Source: Methylobacterium sp. DB0501
GTDB lineage: Bacteria > Pseudomonadota > Alphaproteobacteria > Rhizobiales > Beijerinckiaceae
Direction of reading: 5' to 3'
DNA: 64,000 nt
NCBI RefSeq assembly: GCF_011043735.1
Contig: NZ_JAAKGV010000029.1
Location: forward strand, 1 to 64,000
The translations under genes were made by a program, and so were the position numbers. The first letter of the stretch is position 1. The number at the start of each line of letters is the position of its first letter. This document shows, one piece after another, positions 43,634 to 52,097 of the stretch. The notes beneath the pieces were generated by a model, which saw only the letters and a list, made by a program, of their open reading frames with translations, was not told the origin of the DNA and made no database searches.

Positions 43634-43848
43634 CTAGTGCACTGACGCCTTCAAAAGGTACATCACGCAACAGAAATTCGTTCGTGGTTACAGGTGGTTA
43701 GCGAGCGACCACGTGGCTCGTTTGTCGGTGTCAGCGCACTAGGGCACTGACGCCTTCAAAACGTACATAGCTCGTTGCGATTTCCGGTGCATTTGCAAGC
43801 GGTTGGCGAGAGCGGGCGTGATGCGTTCGTCCGCGTTAGTGCACTAGG
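43634..43848. repeat. Two tandem 105-bp repeats with inverted-repeat ends
   Basis: Unit 1 starts CTAGTGCACTGACGCCTTC at 43634 and unit 2 starts CTAGGGCACTGACGCCTTC at 43739; the unit length is 105 bp. Each begins with ggcACTGACGCCTTCAAAA-type sequence and ends with the inverted sequence (GTCAGCGCACTAG at 43730-43742, GTTAGTGCACTAGG ending 43848). The interior shares GTACAT and a GGTTRGCGAG block, while the middle has diverged. A more degraded, partly inverted relative may lie at 43555-43634. The remaining 43366-43633 sequence holds no gene I can support. Confidence 0.75.
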
Positions 43849-43879
43849 AGCGAGGTCGCGCGATCATCGGCCCCGCGCA

Positions 43880-44770
43880 TCAAGCGCGGCAGGAGAACCG
43901 GTCGTACGGCGAAATCGGCACGATCGGTATGTCGGCTTCGTAGCGGTAGACCTCGAGCCGCAGCCAAGCGAGTTCGCTTGCAACGTCGGCTTCCGGTACG
44001 TCTTTGTACCAGCATTTCGTCTGAGATTTACTCCCGTCGTCCCACCGATAACGCCGAGATTTAAGGATATTTTTGCTCTCGTACGGTGTGCGAACGGCTT
44101 TGATACGGTATGTCGGATCGAAAGCAATCTCAAGTAAGTACTCGTAGCCAGTCCTTCCGGACTGAGGCAGCGGCCGAGACAGTATCTCGAGCGTCGCCTG
44201 GCAGTCGTCGACGGCGCGATGAGCGCTGTAGATCATACCAAAATCGGACGCAATGTAGCTGAGCTTGCTACCCATGCCCTCTGCCGCCCACGGGATTTGG
44301 GTTAATGAGCATCCCCAGGGTTTTTGCGCGAGCATCGGACAAAGATCTTCGGCAAATCTACGGTCGAACCCCGCGTTGTGCGCGATGACGAAGTCGGCCT
44401 CGTCGACGATCGCCTCGACTTGAGATCGGTCGATCATATGCCCCTCGACCATGCTGGGCTCGATCCCCGTCAGGCGCGTGATCTCGGGCAAGATCGGCCC
44501 GAACGGCTGCTGAAACGAACCATATGGCGTCCCGGCTTCGATCAGGCGGCCGTCAACAGTATAAGTGAACGGGAGCAATCCGACTTCGATGATTTCGTGG
44601 TAGTCAGGATCGAGGCCCGTGGTTTCGAGGTCGATAATGAGGCCGTGTCGGATTTCCTCGCCTGGAGCCGCGATGCCGAAGTTACGACGAGGTCTATGAC
44701 GTCGGAGGACGCGATAATCACCATGCCGTTCGAGTGCGGACGCGACGATTTCAGGATCGATGTCAAGCAC
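43880..44770 (-). CDS. DEDDh 3'-5' exonuclease (DnaQ-like)
   Basis: A 296-aa protein with exonuclease motifs Exo I LIIDLETTGLDPDYHEIIEV (Asp47, Glu49), Exo II DFVIAHNAGFDRRFAED and Exo III AHRAVDDCQATLEIL, giving the DEDDh set. A roughly 90-residue C-terminal domain follows (YLLEIAFDPTYRIKAVRTPY, FEAKYRWDDG-like with Trp/Tyr), probably a nucleic-acid or partner-binding part. It is divergent from a small XRE regulator across two palindromes. Its normal substrate is unknown. It stands alone, not next to polymerase genes. Confidence 0.88.
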   Translation of the reverse strand: MLDIDPEIVASALERHGDYRVLRRHRPRRNFGIAAPGEEIRHGLIIDLETTGLDPDYHEIIEVGLLPFTYTVDGRLIEAGTPYGSFQQPFGPILPEITRLTGIEPSMVEGHMIDRSQVEAIVDEADFVIAHNAGFDRRFAEDLCPMLAQKPWGCSLTQIPWAAEGMGSKLSYIASDFGMIYSAHRAVDDCQATLEILSRPLPQSGRTGYEYLLEIAFDPTYRIKAVRTPYESKNILKSRRYRWDDGSKSQTKCWYKDVPEADVASELAWLRLEVYRYEADIPIVPISPYDRFSCRA

Positions 44771-44822
44771 TTGGCTTGCTCTCCTTTGGGGAAGGACAAG
44801 CGTAAGATAAATACCTTTGGGG

Positions 44823-44870
44823 AAAACGATACACAGGATATCGTTTTTGATCGATCACGTTTTCGTGATC
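44823..44870. promoter_or_regulatory. Two palindromes between the exonuclease and XRE genes
   Basis: AAAACGATA (44823-44831) and TATCGTTTT (44839-44847) form a perfect 9-bp inverted repeat. Five bases later GATCACG-TTTT-CGTGATC (44853-44870) is another perfect inverted repeat. They occupy the divergent promoter gap and are likely operators for the XRE protein. Confidence 0.7.
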
Positions 44871-44882
44871 GGGAGAAGCCTC

Positions 44883-45119
44883 ATGGATAGGCGGCTGATC
44901 AAAGCCGCACGCGCTGCGTTAGGATGGTCGCAGCCAGACCTCGCTGAGCGCGCGGGCGTGCAGCGCTTGGTCGTCGCGCGGTATGAAGCGGGAACGCAGA
45001 CACCGCATCCGAAGACGATGGTACGTCTGGTCGAGGCTTTGCGTGCAGGAGGCGTCGAGGAAATCGTGCGCGAAGATGGTGCGAAAGGAATTGTTCTAAC
45101 TTCGAATATCGGTAAATAA
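44883..45119 (+). CDS. Small XRE-family regulator
   Basis: The 78-aa reading from ATG 44883 has a compact HTH: RAALGWSQPDLAERAGVQRL, VVARYEAGTQTPHPKTMVRL. Only a short C-terminal tail follows (EEIVREDGAKGIVL). Such single-domain regulators often control a divergent gene; here that is the exonuclease. An upstream GTG/TTG start would run into the palindromes and is less likely. Confidence 0.88.
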   Translation: MDRRLIKAARAALGWSQPDLAERAGVQRLVVARYEAGTQTPHPKTMVRLVEALRAGGVEEIVREDGAKGIVLTSNIGK

Positions 45120-45423
45120 CCTTTATCCGCGGACACGAAATTCGCCGTCAAAGGCCCGGCCATCCGAAGTTTTGATCTGAAATATTATGCGGTGCAACAC
45201 TCGTCGCTGGCATTCGGCTATCGGTGTCTTGGGCCCACCATATCGATCTATAGCGGCACCACCCCTTTCATGTGTGCCCATGATCAGCATGGGCTGGAGC
45301 AAGGCCGGCCACTCGCGTGCCACCCCACGCGGGCACGACGCCCCCCTTGCCCCTGTCTGAGGATATGCCGAGGGGCTGGCAGGACGATGCGCGGTCTGCG
45401 ACAAGAGACCGAAGTGGGGCGCG
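45120..45423. other. Gap after XRE gene
   Basis: A minus-strand frame ending at 45123 gives a plausible C-terminus (RRVLHRIIFQIKTSDGRAFD) but a poor, low-complexity N-terminus, so it may be a gene remnant. I see no other supported feature in these bases. Confidence 0.35.
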
Positions 45424-45447
45424 ATGTGGCCCTATCGGCCACTCGTA

Positions 45448-46128
45448 ATGCAGAACGACACACCCAGCACGACCGTCAGCGACCCCGCCCGCCTCGCAGC
45501 CCTCGATGGGCTGGCCATCCTCGACACTCCTCCCGAGCAAGGCTTCGACGACATCGTCCGTCTGGCAACTCGCCTCTGCGCGGCACCAGTCGCCCTCGTC
45601 AGCCTGGTCGCTGCAGATCGGCAATGGTTCAAGGCCCGCGTGGGCTTTCCTCAATGCGAGACCGCGCTCAATGCGTCAGTCTGCGCTCACGCCCTCGTCG
45701 AGCCCGATCTCCTCGTGATCCCCGATCTGACGTCGGACCCGCGCACGGCCCCGAACCCACTTGTTACCGGTGAGCCCTTCATCCGGTTCTATGCCGGTGC
45801 GCCGCTGCGCCTGACGGGCGGACACGTCGTCGGCTCCCTGTGCGTGATCGATACCGCCCCCCGGCCTGCGGGCCTGACGCCTGACCAGGCCGACGACTTG
45901 CGGGCGCTGGCAGGCCAGTTTTCGACCCTTCTGGATATGCGCCGCGACGTCGCGCATCGCGACAAAGTCCTCGACAACCAGCGTGCCGAGCTTCAGCAGG
46001 CACGACGTCTCGACCTCCGCGCCAAGGCAGATGGACATCGGGTTGGAGCAGTCAGCCTGGCCCTTGGGCGTTCCCCGGCCGGCACGGCCACCAGCCCCTG
46101 TCCGAGGCCGCCGTCGCCTACCACCTGA
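45448..46128 (+). CDS. GAF-domain protein, probably truncated sensor
   Basis: The 226-aa reading starts ARLAALDGLAILDTPPEQGF. A full GAF domain follows (APVALVSLVAADRQWFKARV, FPQCETALNASVCAHAL, GSLCVIDTAPRPAGLT). This matches the N-terminus of methylobacterial GAF sensor kinases, which continue with a helix like RDKVLDNQRAELQQARRLD and then kinase modules. Here the frame degenerates right after that helix (PAGTATSPCPRPPSP), so the signalling output domain is missing. The adjacent frame ends in a coherent LSEAAVAYHLIDKAKGQTKG, the C-terminus of yet another lost gene. Confidence 0.72.
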   Translation: MQNDTPSTTVSDPARLAALDGLAILDTPPEQGFDDIVRLATRLCAAPVALVSLVAADRQWFKARVGFPQCETALNASVCAHALVEPDLLVIPDLTSDPRTAPNPLVTGEPFIRFYAGAPLRLTGGHVVGSLCVIDTAPRPAGLTPDQADDLRALAGQFSTLLDMRRDVAHRDKVLDNQRAELQQARRLDLRAKADGHRVGAVSLALGRSPAGTATSPCPRPPSPTT

Positions 46129-46162
46129 TCGATAAGGCCAAGGGCCAAACGAAAGGGCCATA

Positions 46163-46999
46163 ATGGGCGCTGCCAAGAACAACCCTACGACGATCACCAC
46201 CTTCGGCCGTGGGCGCTTCGCGCCCGATCAGGTTCGGGTTTGGGAAGCCGACCAGTGCGCCGCCTTCGCCGTCGCCATCGAGCGCCTGCGCGGCTGGCCG
46301 GTCCACGCGACCTTTATTGGCGACGAGGTGGTGCGCCTCCAGGCCGAGAACGCCAGCGACCAAGTCTACGACCCGCGCGGGATCTTCGCCGCCGAGCGAT
46401 TCGGCACCGCCGTGCTGATTCCGCTGACCCAGACTCGACGGGATTGGCCACCCTCGGCCTTTCAAGGCACGCGTCTGCGCTTAGGAACGCAGTGCGTTGG
46501 CGCAGAGGGACTCGCCGACCTCGGCGTCATCGTCGACGAGACACGCATCGAGGCCGCCACCGTCCAGATCGAGGCGAACACGGCCTACGCCGAGCTCGTG
46601 CCGACACGGCCTCATCCATGGCTGCCGGCGAAAACGCTTACTCGCTATTCCTGGAGCGGCTGTGTCGCCTATGCTGAAGCCCTATCGCGGATCACCGGTC
46701 TCCCGGCCATGACGATGACCCCTGTGCAGGTCGCCCAGGGCCACGACATCAGCGGGAAGCGGATCCACGCCGTCGTGCAGCATCCTGATGGGACTGTCGA
46801 AGATGTCTGGGGCCGCCAGTCCGCGGAAGCTGTAGCGCGTCGCTATGCGATGGTGCGTTGGGCACTGGACGCGCAGGCTCACCGCGCGATGATGGAGGAA
46901 GCCTACTGTGTCCGCCCAGCGGCGGCCGACGATGTCGCCGAGGCGGAGGCCCTGATCCGGCAGTACCGAATTCCAGCTCCAGCCGCCAAACGTAGCTAA
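46163..46999 (+). CDS. Protein of unknown function
   Basis: A 278-aa protein in a coherent, GC-typical frame. Recognisable blocks are FGRGRFAPDQVRVWEADQCA, GWPVHATFIGDEVVRLQAEN, YDPRGIFAAERFGTAVLIPL, and RIHAVVQHPDGTVEDVWGRQ. The last is reminiscent of proteins describing a vitamin-like or peptide ligand, but I cannot assign it. The ATG overlaps the stop of the truncated upstream frame (TAATG), so it was once second in an operon. It faces the Argonaute operon tail-to-tail, 138 bp away. Confidence 0.65.
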   Translation: MGAAKNNPTTITTFGRGRFAPDQVRVWEADQCAAFAVAIERLRGWPVHATFIGDEVVRLQAENASDQVYDPRGIFAAERFGTAVLIPLTQTRRDWPPSAFQGTRLRLGTQCVGAEGLADLGVIVDETRIEAATVQIEANTAYAELVPTRPHPWLPAKTLTRYSWSGCVAYAEALSRITGLPAMTMTPVQVAQGHDISGKRIHAVVQHPDGTVEDVWGRQSAEAVARRYAMVRWALDAQAHRAMMEEAYCVRPAAADDVAEAEALIRQYRIPAPAAKRS

Positions 47000-47137
47000 G
47001 TCTATCGTCGCTTTCGAACCTATTGTCAGCGGCGCAAGCGTGTCACAAACTGCAACGCCGAGACACGACCTCGTGGTGGCCGACCATCGCGACGATCGTG
47101 ACAAAAGATTCTGCCACAACGAACTTCCCGCCGCGTC

Positions 47138-48603
47138 TCACATATAGAACTTGTATTCGGCCCGGACCGGCATCTCAGGCCCGACGTGTTTCAGTACGTC
47201 GCTGACCATCCGCGAAAACGCGAGTGTGATCGGCACCCCGTCGGAGAATGACGCGTTGTTCACGTTCATCTTCGTCAGGGCGAGAACCTCCGTCGCCAGT
47301 TCGCGAAAGCCGCTGTCGCCGTGCTTCTCCAGGATCGTCCACGGCTCTGGGACATGCACCCCGAGGTAGGTATCGAAATACGGGGTGAACCCGTGCGTGT
47401 AGATCAGCGGATAGGTCCCCTCGATCATCGCGAAGGTCCCTCGGACCGGCGGGTACTGGCCTTTGCGGCTCAAGCGGATCTTCGTCTGATCCAGGGCGAC
47501 GAGGTCAATGCTGGCGTCGCGGTTCACCGCCTCGATGCCGGCGTAGAAGCCCTCAAGCTCGTTGTACGCCCCGTGCTCGGAGCCCCAGAACCGCGAGCTC
47601 TTGTGAACCACCACGCGCTTAGGCGGCAGACGGCTGATCCGCTGATACGCGTTCAGCGTCTTTTGGATCAGGGCGTTGGCATCCTTCTCCATGAGATGGG
47701 GCGTGCGTCCCATCTCGTCGACGTCCCACTCGAACGGCTCACCGCGCAGGACCACCCCCTGTCCGAGGTAGTCGAACGCTTGCGCCACGCCAGAGCGCAT
47801 GACCGGGCGGCCTTGGGCGTTCTCGGTCTGGTAAAAGGTGATGCCGATGTAGCAGGTGTCGGCTCCGAGCCCGTGACCGCGCCACGGGACGCCGCCCGCC
47901 TTGAAGTACAGGCCCGTCGCGAAGTTCCACGCACGTGTCGCCTTGTCCTGCAGGCCGGCGTTTTTCCCGATCAGCGTGTCCTCCCGGATCAGCTGAATGG
48001 GCACGCCCCATTTCATGCTGCGCGCCTTGAGCGCCCGGCGCAGGTTGAGGAACGTGCCGTCACGCAGGGTCGCGGTAGTCGATCCCTCCAGAAGAACCTG
48101 AGGCATCGCGACGAGGATCACGTCCGGGGCTGGAGCCGCCGTCGCGATGCGCTCAATGTGGTCGGTCATGAGATCGGTCGCGCGTTCTACGCGCTGCACC
48201 TCGCTCTGCAGGTCGGAAATCAGCCGAGCCTCGCGGTCCGTGAAGGTCGAGTGCCACCGCTCCGAAGACACGAGCGCCGTGGCGAAACTCGTGTCCGCAT
48301 TCATCCCGACGAAGTCCGGCGTAAGCCCCTTCACCAGCGCCTCGACATAATCCTCCTCGTTGAAGGGCTCGTCTGACGTCGCTATGGCTGGAGGCCGCTG
48401 CTCGGTTTTGTCAGTTTCGATCGAGCCGCGGCACTCATCGATCCATCGCTCGCACAACTCGACGGTCGCGCGGGTGCCGACGATGCCGAATCCGTGCGCC
48501 CGTAGGGGCCGTGCTCGGCCAAGCCCGTCTTCTTGTCGACGTGCAAAAAATGCCCGGCGAACTCAAGATGCGGCTCGGCGATGTACTCAACCGTGATGTC
48601 CAT
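47138..48603 (-). pseudogene. Short prokaryotic Argonaute (MID-PIWI), one-base frameshift
   Basis: The C-terminal 439 codons read as a short pAgo: RVVVHKSSRFWGSEHGAYNE, YTHGFTPYFDTYLGVHVPEP and the final MPVRAEYKFYM. The catalytic tetrad is lost: the first Asp position reads CYIGITFY and the HxDG site reads HKSS, so it binds guides but does not cut. The first 35 codons from ATG 48603 (DITVEYIAEPHLEFAG, GLAEHGPYG) are in another frame; the join, HGFGIVGTRATVELCERW, needs one extra base near 48496-48501. Restored, it would be about 488 aa. It lies 12 bp after its nuclease-APAZ partner gene. Confidence 0.9.
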
Positions 48604-48615
48604 GGATAGCGCTCG

Positions 48616-49926
48616 TTACACCTTCGTAGCCGATATGATGCGGACACTAAAATCGGCATCCGCCGTGAGCGGGACGCCGCTAACCGTGACTATCACCTGA
48701 TCGTCGATGCATAGATCAAACGACGATTTGCTGCCCGACATCTGGCTCGCCCAGAACAACACGTTGCTGTAATAGGCGTTATTGAACTCCTGGGCACGCG
48801 CCCGGATCGCGAAGGAGGCCGCAGCCTTGCCTTCCCACTGTGTCGTGCCGTTCGTCGAGTAATGAAGGCCGGGATAGATCCCGACCGCCCACTGATTGCC
48901 GAAACGCTCAAACCGAGCGTTCAAAGCCAGGTGCTTGTAGAACCTGTGCTTCCCATAGGTATAGAACTTCGCGACGAGCCGCGTAGGGGCCCGCTGGCTG
49001 AAAACGTTGAACCACTTCCGGTGAATCGGCGTCTCCTCATCGACATCCCGGTTGATGAAGTACCGCCTCGGTGAACGCTGAAAGGTACAGCCGATTCGGT
49101 GGAGATGCTTGTGCAGAAGCCGGTTAAGCAGCGTGCGAAGGTGATCTTCGTTCTCCGCGCTCTGACCGAGCCAGTCTGCCAGGTCGAAATCCTCGAGCGC
49201 GCCGGGATCGACGACGTTCGCAAGGGCCGTCGTCGGCGAGGTCGGATCTGACAGCGTGATCAGCATGCCAGCCTGGTAGACGTAGGGCGGCACGAACCCC
49301 GCGCCTGTCAGTCGGTCGTGGAAATTGCGCTGCTTCTCCGGCAAGACCGGCGATATCCAGATCCGCTCCGGCAATCGTAGAACCGGGAGCAGATTGGTAT
49401 AGAGCGTCTCGCCCTGATCGAAGGCGATCCGCTCGGGAGCCTGCTCGCAGATCTCGCAGAGCGCCGCATAGGCGCTCTCGTCGAACCGATCCGTCGCCTT
49501 GTCGAACAGGATCCGTAGCGGCGGCTTGAACGCGTCGGGATGATCCTTGATGTAGGCCTTGATGTCCTTCCAGTAGAGGCAATCGTCCTCAGGGTGGAAG
49601 ACAATGAAGATCATCGGAACGTTAAGATTTCGCCAGTATCGAAGATCTTTGTCCGATACCGGTGCGGCAAAAGTTTCGGTATCGTCGCGAGCGATATAGC
49701 TGGCTCCCGACTTCGATTGTACCTTGACGATCTTGCCAGTACCGATGAGCCCGTCGCCATCCACTCGCGGGCGGCACAGCTCGATCTCGCCATCGATGCC
49801 GACGTCGTCCTTCTCCTGCTCGCGCCAGATGCAGCGCATGCCGTGGACGATCGCGGAGATGCGGTCTAAGCCGCGCCATTCCGAGATCTTCGATTTCGGT
49901 ACGATCTTGTGCGGAGCGTTCACGCA
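48616..49926 (-). CDS. DREN-APAZ effector of a SPARDA-type system
   Basis: A 436-aa protein with an N-terminal DUF4365 nuclease domain of the PD-(D/E)XK type: Asp44 in DDVGIDGEIELC and Gln69-x-Lys71 in KIVKVQSKSGASYI. From about residue 190 it continues as an APAZ domain, which mimics the missing N/PAZ half of Argonaute and binds short pAgo. This fusion plus short pAgo is the SPARDA arrangement. In characterised members, target recognition triggers indiscriminate DNA (and RNA) degradation and cell death or dormancy. GTG 49926 has an AGGAGAGG ribosome site 7 bp upstream and is preferred over TTG 49977. Confidence 0.88.
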   Translation of the reverse strand, partial: CVNAPHKIVPKSKISEWRGLDRISAIVHGMRCIWREQEKDDVGIDGEIELCRPRVDGDGLIGTGKIVKVQSKSGASYIARDDTETFAAPVSDKDLRYWRNLNVPMIFIVFHPEDDCLYWKDIKAYIKDHPDAFKPPLRILFDKATDRFDESAYAALCEICEQAPERIAFDQGETLYTNLLPVLRLPERIWISPVLPEKQRNFHDRLTGAGFVPPYVYQAGMLITLSDPTSPTTALANVVDPGALEDFDLADWLGQSAENEDHLRTLLNRLLHKHLHRIGCTFQRSPRRYFINRDVDEETPIHRKWFNVFSQRAPTRLVAKFYTYGKHRFYKHLALNARFERFGNQWAVGIYPGLHYSTNGTTQWEGKAAASFAIRARAQEFNNAYYSNVLFWASQMSGSKSSFDLCIDDQVIVTVSGVPLTADADFSVRIISATKV

Positions 49927-50142
49927 GCGTCCTCTCCTGGGACGTTCGATCTCTGTTCTCAAGCTAATGCGTGGCAACGCGCTCGACCAGGGGGCCCGCT
50001 GCGAAATGCGAAGCTTTTTCGCAACCAGACCTTCAGCATGCGCGGATGGCGCACATCATGAGGGCATGGGGAGAGCGGGTACAGGAGCCCACGGTCAATC
50101 CGTGGATCGGATCACAATTCTCGTTCCGGTGGTCCGCACAAA

Positions 50143-50168
50143 TAAAAAAGCCGCCCCTGTGGGGCGGC
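50143..50168 (-). terminator. Intrinsic terminator after the CsbD gene
   Basis: GCCGCCCC-TGT-GGGGCGGC (50150-50168) followed on the minus strand by TTTTTTATTT is a textbook intrinsic terminator. It lies 27 bp after the CsbD-family stop. Confidence 0.9.
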
Positions 50169-50194
50169 TCGCTCCGGTCAGCCTGAGTGGCGCT

Positions 50195-50398
50195 TCAGAG
50201 CTTGCTCTTTACCGTGTCGGCGGCACTCTTGATGCCGTCCTTGACGTCGCCGGTGGTCTTCTGAGCCTCGCCCTTCAACTCCTGGGCCTTGCCCTCGGCC
50301 TGCAGCTTCTCGTTGCCGGTCACGCTGCCGATGCCCTGCTTGACGTTGCCGACCGCCTCGTTGGCCAGACCCTTGATCTTGTCGGTGGTGCTGCTCAT
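50195..50398 (-). CDS. CsbD-family stress protein
   Basis: A 67-aa hydrophilic protein with KIKGLANEAVGNVKQGIGSV followed by LQAEGKAQELKGEAQKTTGD, the CsbD pattern. These are abundant small general-stress proteins of unclear mechanism. Together with the next two genes it forms a leftward stress group, a composition common in methylobacterial genomes. Confidence 0.93.
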   Translation of the reverse strand: MSSTTDKIKGLANEAVGNVKQGIGSVTGNEKLQAEGKAQELKGEAQKTTGDVKDGIKSAADTVKSKL

Positions 50399-50435
50399 CG
50401 GACTGCTCCTGCGATTTGTAGGAAAGGGGATTGCG

Positions 50436-50612
50436 TCAGACGCGCGGGGCGCGGCCTCGCATCAGGCCGACGACGGCCGAGATCGCGAACAGGACGATCG
50501 CCACGAAGAAAATCAGCTTGGCGGCTTCCATCGCCGTGCCGGCGATCCCGCCGAAGCCGAAGAGGGCGGCGACCAACGCCACGACCAAGAAGGTAACGGC
50601 CCAGGACATCAT
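50436..50612 (-). CDS. DUF1328 small membrane protein
   Basis: A 58-aa protein of two membrane spans: MMSWAVTFLVVALVAALFGF and LIFFVAIVLFAISAVVGL. It matches the DUF1328 (YtjA-like) family. These small inner-membrane proteins are often stress-induced and adjacent to CsbD. Start ATG 50612. Confidence 0.9.
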   Translation of the reverse strand: MMSWAVTFLVVALVAALFGFGGIAGTAMEAAKLIFFVAIVLFAISAVVGLMRGRAPRV

Positions 50613-50646
50613 CGATGTGAGCTCCGAGGGAGTGAGGAAACGCCAG

Positions 50647-50889
50647 TCAGCGGATCGCGTAGGGCGAGGCGAGCACCACCCGCACCTTGCGGGGCGAGGC
50701 GGCGTGATGGGTTGCCGGCGCGGCCTCAACCGTGGTGGGCGGAGCCTCCGGTGCGGCCAGCGCGCTGACGGGAAGTCGCAGCCCGGTATCGCCGAGATAG
50801 ACCGTCGCACTCGGCTCGGCCGACGCCGCGACGGAGCCCGTAAGGGTCACGGCTGCGGCAAGCATCGCGGAGAGGAGGACGGTCTTCAT
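50647..50889 (-). CDS. Small exported protein, unknown
   Basis: An 80-aa product with a clear signal peptide (MKTVLLSAMLAAAVTLTGSV, cleavage likely after ASA). The mature part is short and Pro/Ala-rich (APEAPPTTVEAAPATHH). Probably periplasmic; no domain recognised. Confidence 0.7.
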   Translation of the reverse strand: MKTVLLSAMLAAAVTLTGSVAASAEPSATVYLGDTGLRLPVSALAAPEAPPTTVEAAPATHHAASPRKVRVVLASPYAIR

Positions 50890-51082
50890 GGCAGCAATCC
50901 GAAGCTTGACTGTCTGATGTGTTGAGAACGGCCAAGCTCGGATCGGTGTTCCAGAAATTTTCTAGGGGCGAGGAGGGGAACCTTGCTGGAGCCGCCCGTT
51001 CTCGCGTCTCCCAGCGACGGGGTGCGACGGGCGCAAAATCCCCCTTGCCAGACACGTCGATCACGGAGCCCGTCGTACCCAC

Positions 51083-51664
51083 TCACCACATCCGAGAAGC
51101 AATCTCGCGCTCCTCAGCTCCAACGACGTTGGCATAAATAGCCGTCGTGGCGATATCGGCGTGACCCAGCCATCGTTGCAACAGGTTGAGCGGCACCCCA
51201 GAACGGAGTGCATGCACACCGAACCCGTGGCGCAAGCCTTTTGGAGACGCTGCAGCCCCTTCGATGCCAGCATCAAGCATGACGTCTTTGATGTAGCGCC
51301 AGGCGGTATTCCTGGCGATCCCCCAGAGACGCTCGTGCGGCGGTCCAGGTCCGTGGACGCGGAGGAGACCGTCGAGGTAGTCACTCGGGACGGGAACCTC
51401 GCGCACTATGCCTGGGCGACGCTTCTTGAGGCAGCGCAGCGCGATGATCCCTCCCTCGACATCAAGGTCGGCGCGTGTGAGATCGAGTCCTTCGGAGATC
51501 CGGCAGCCTGTCCAGACCAAGGTCAGGCAGAGCGTTTCGATTGTTGGCTGACAACGCGCTGCGGCTGCAACAAAACGGACACGCTCGGCCGGTGTCAGGT
51601 ACTTGCGTTGGCCGTCTCGCGAATACAGCGAGTCGACCGCTGGAGACGCCTGGCGTTGCGTCAT
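51083..51664 (-). CDS. Short tyrosine recombinase
   Basis: The 193-aa reading from ATG 51664 is essentially one catalytic domain: Arg in LVWTGCRISEGLDLTRADL, box II RHGFGVHALRSGVPL preceded by KGL, and His/Tyr in WLGHADIATTAIYANVVG. The core-binding domain is short or missing. Small recombinases like this occur at the edges of genomic islands and on integrative elements. It may have mobilised the adjacent defence block. A frame extension to 51949 is possible but reads poorly. Confidence 0.86.
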   Translation of the reverse strand: MTQRQASPAVDSLYSRDGQRKYLTPAERVRFVAAAARCQPTIETLCLTLVWTGCRISEGLDLTRADLDVEGGIIALRCLKKRRPGIVREVPVPSDYLDGLLRVHGPGPPHERLWGIARNTAWRYIKDVMLDAGIEGAAASPKGLRHGFGVHALRSGVPLNLLQRWLGHADIATTAIYANVVGAEEREIASRMW

Positions 51665-52097
51665 AGCTGGATGTCCCGACGTGGCCACGACTCGGCGGGC
51701 GACCGTGGCTGTTAAGAACGCTTTTGCCAATTCTGATCCACGCACCGCGCAGTTCCTGACGTAGCTGCTACCGCTCTCAGCGGAGCCCCTCCAGCGGCTA
51801 AGCTTGTACCCCGTGATTCGGTCTGGCCGCAAGCCTAGAAACATCGCAAATTCAGAGTCATGATCAGAATTGGCAATAGTGTTCCAGGAATTGCATGATT
51901 TTTCTGGATTTATCTGAAGCTTAGCGATTCGCTTTGGTTTTGGATTCACCTGAATCGCGGGTCGCTGCCCGATCCCGGGTGGCGTGCCTATGCCTCATGG
52001 TCCGCCGAACACTCGGATGTCTGTCGATCCCGCTCAGGCCGTGTGCATTCGCGCGCCTCTTCATATCGACCTCCCTTCCATAACGAGGCCGCTACCA
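51665..52097. other. Intergenic region between recombinase and membrane protein
   Basis: This AT-richer interval separates two divergent genes. The N-terminal extension of the recombinase frame and an upstream extension of the next gene overlap here, but neither looks like real protein. An island attachment site could lie here; no repeat pair was detected by eye. Confidence 0.35.

Noticed and set aside
43634..43848. CRISPR array or integron attC sites
   Set aside because: Only two units of 105 bp, with no short identical repeats, no spacers of constant size and no cas or intI gene. The end motifs do not match the GTTRRRY/RYYYAAC core of attC sites.
48490..48505. Programmed ribosomal frameshift in the Argonaute gene
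   Set aside because: No convincing slippery heptamer or downstream structure at the join; short Argonautes are not known to use this. Kept only as a minor alternative to mutation or sequence error.
48382..48603. Independent 73-aa gene upstream of the Argonaute
   Set aside because: Its first 35 residues match the expected Argonaute N-terminus, and the remaining residues are low-complexity out-of-frame translation. A frameshift in one gene explains it better.
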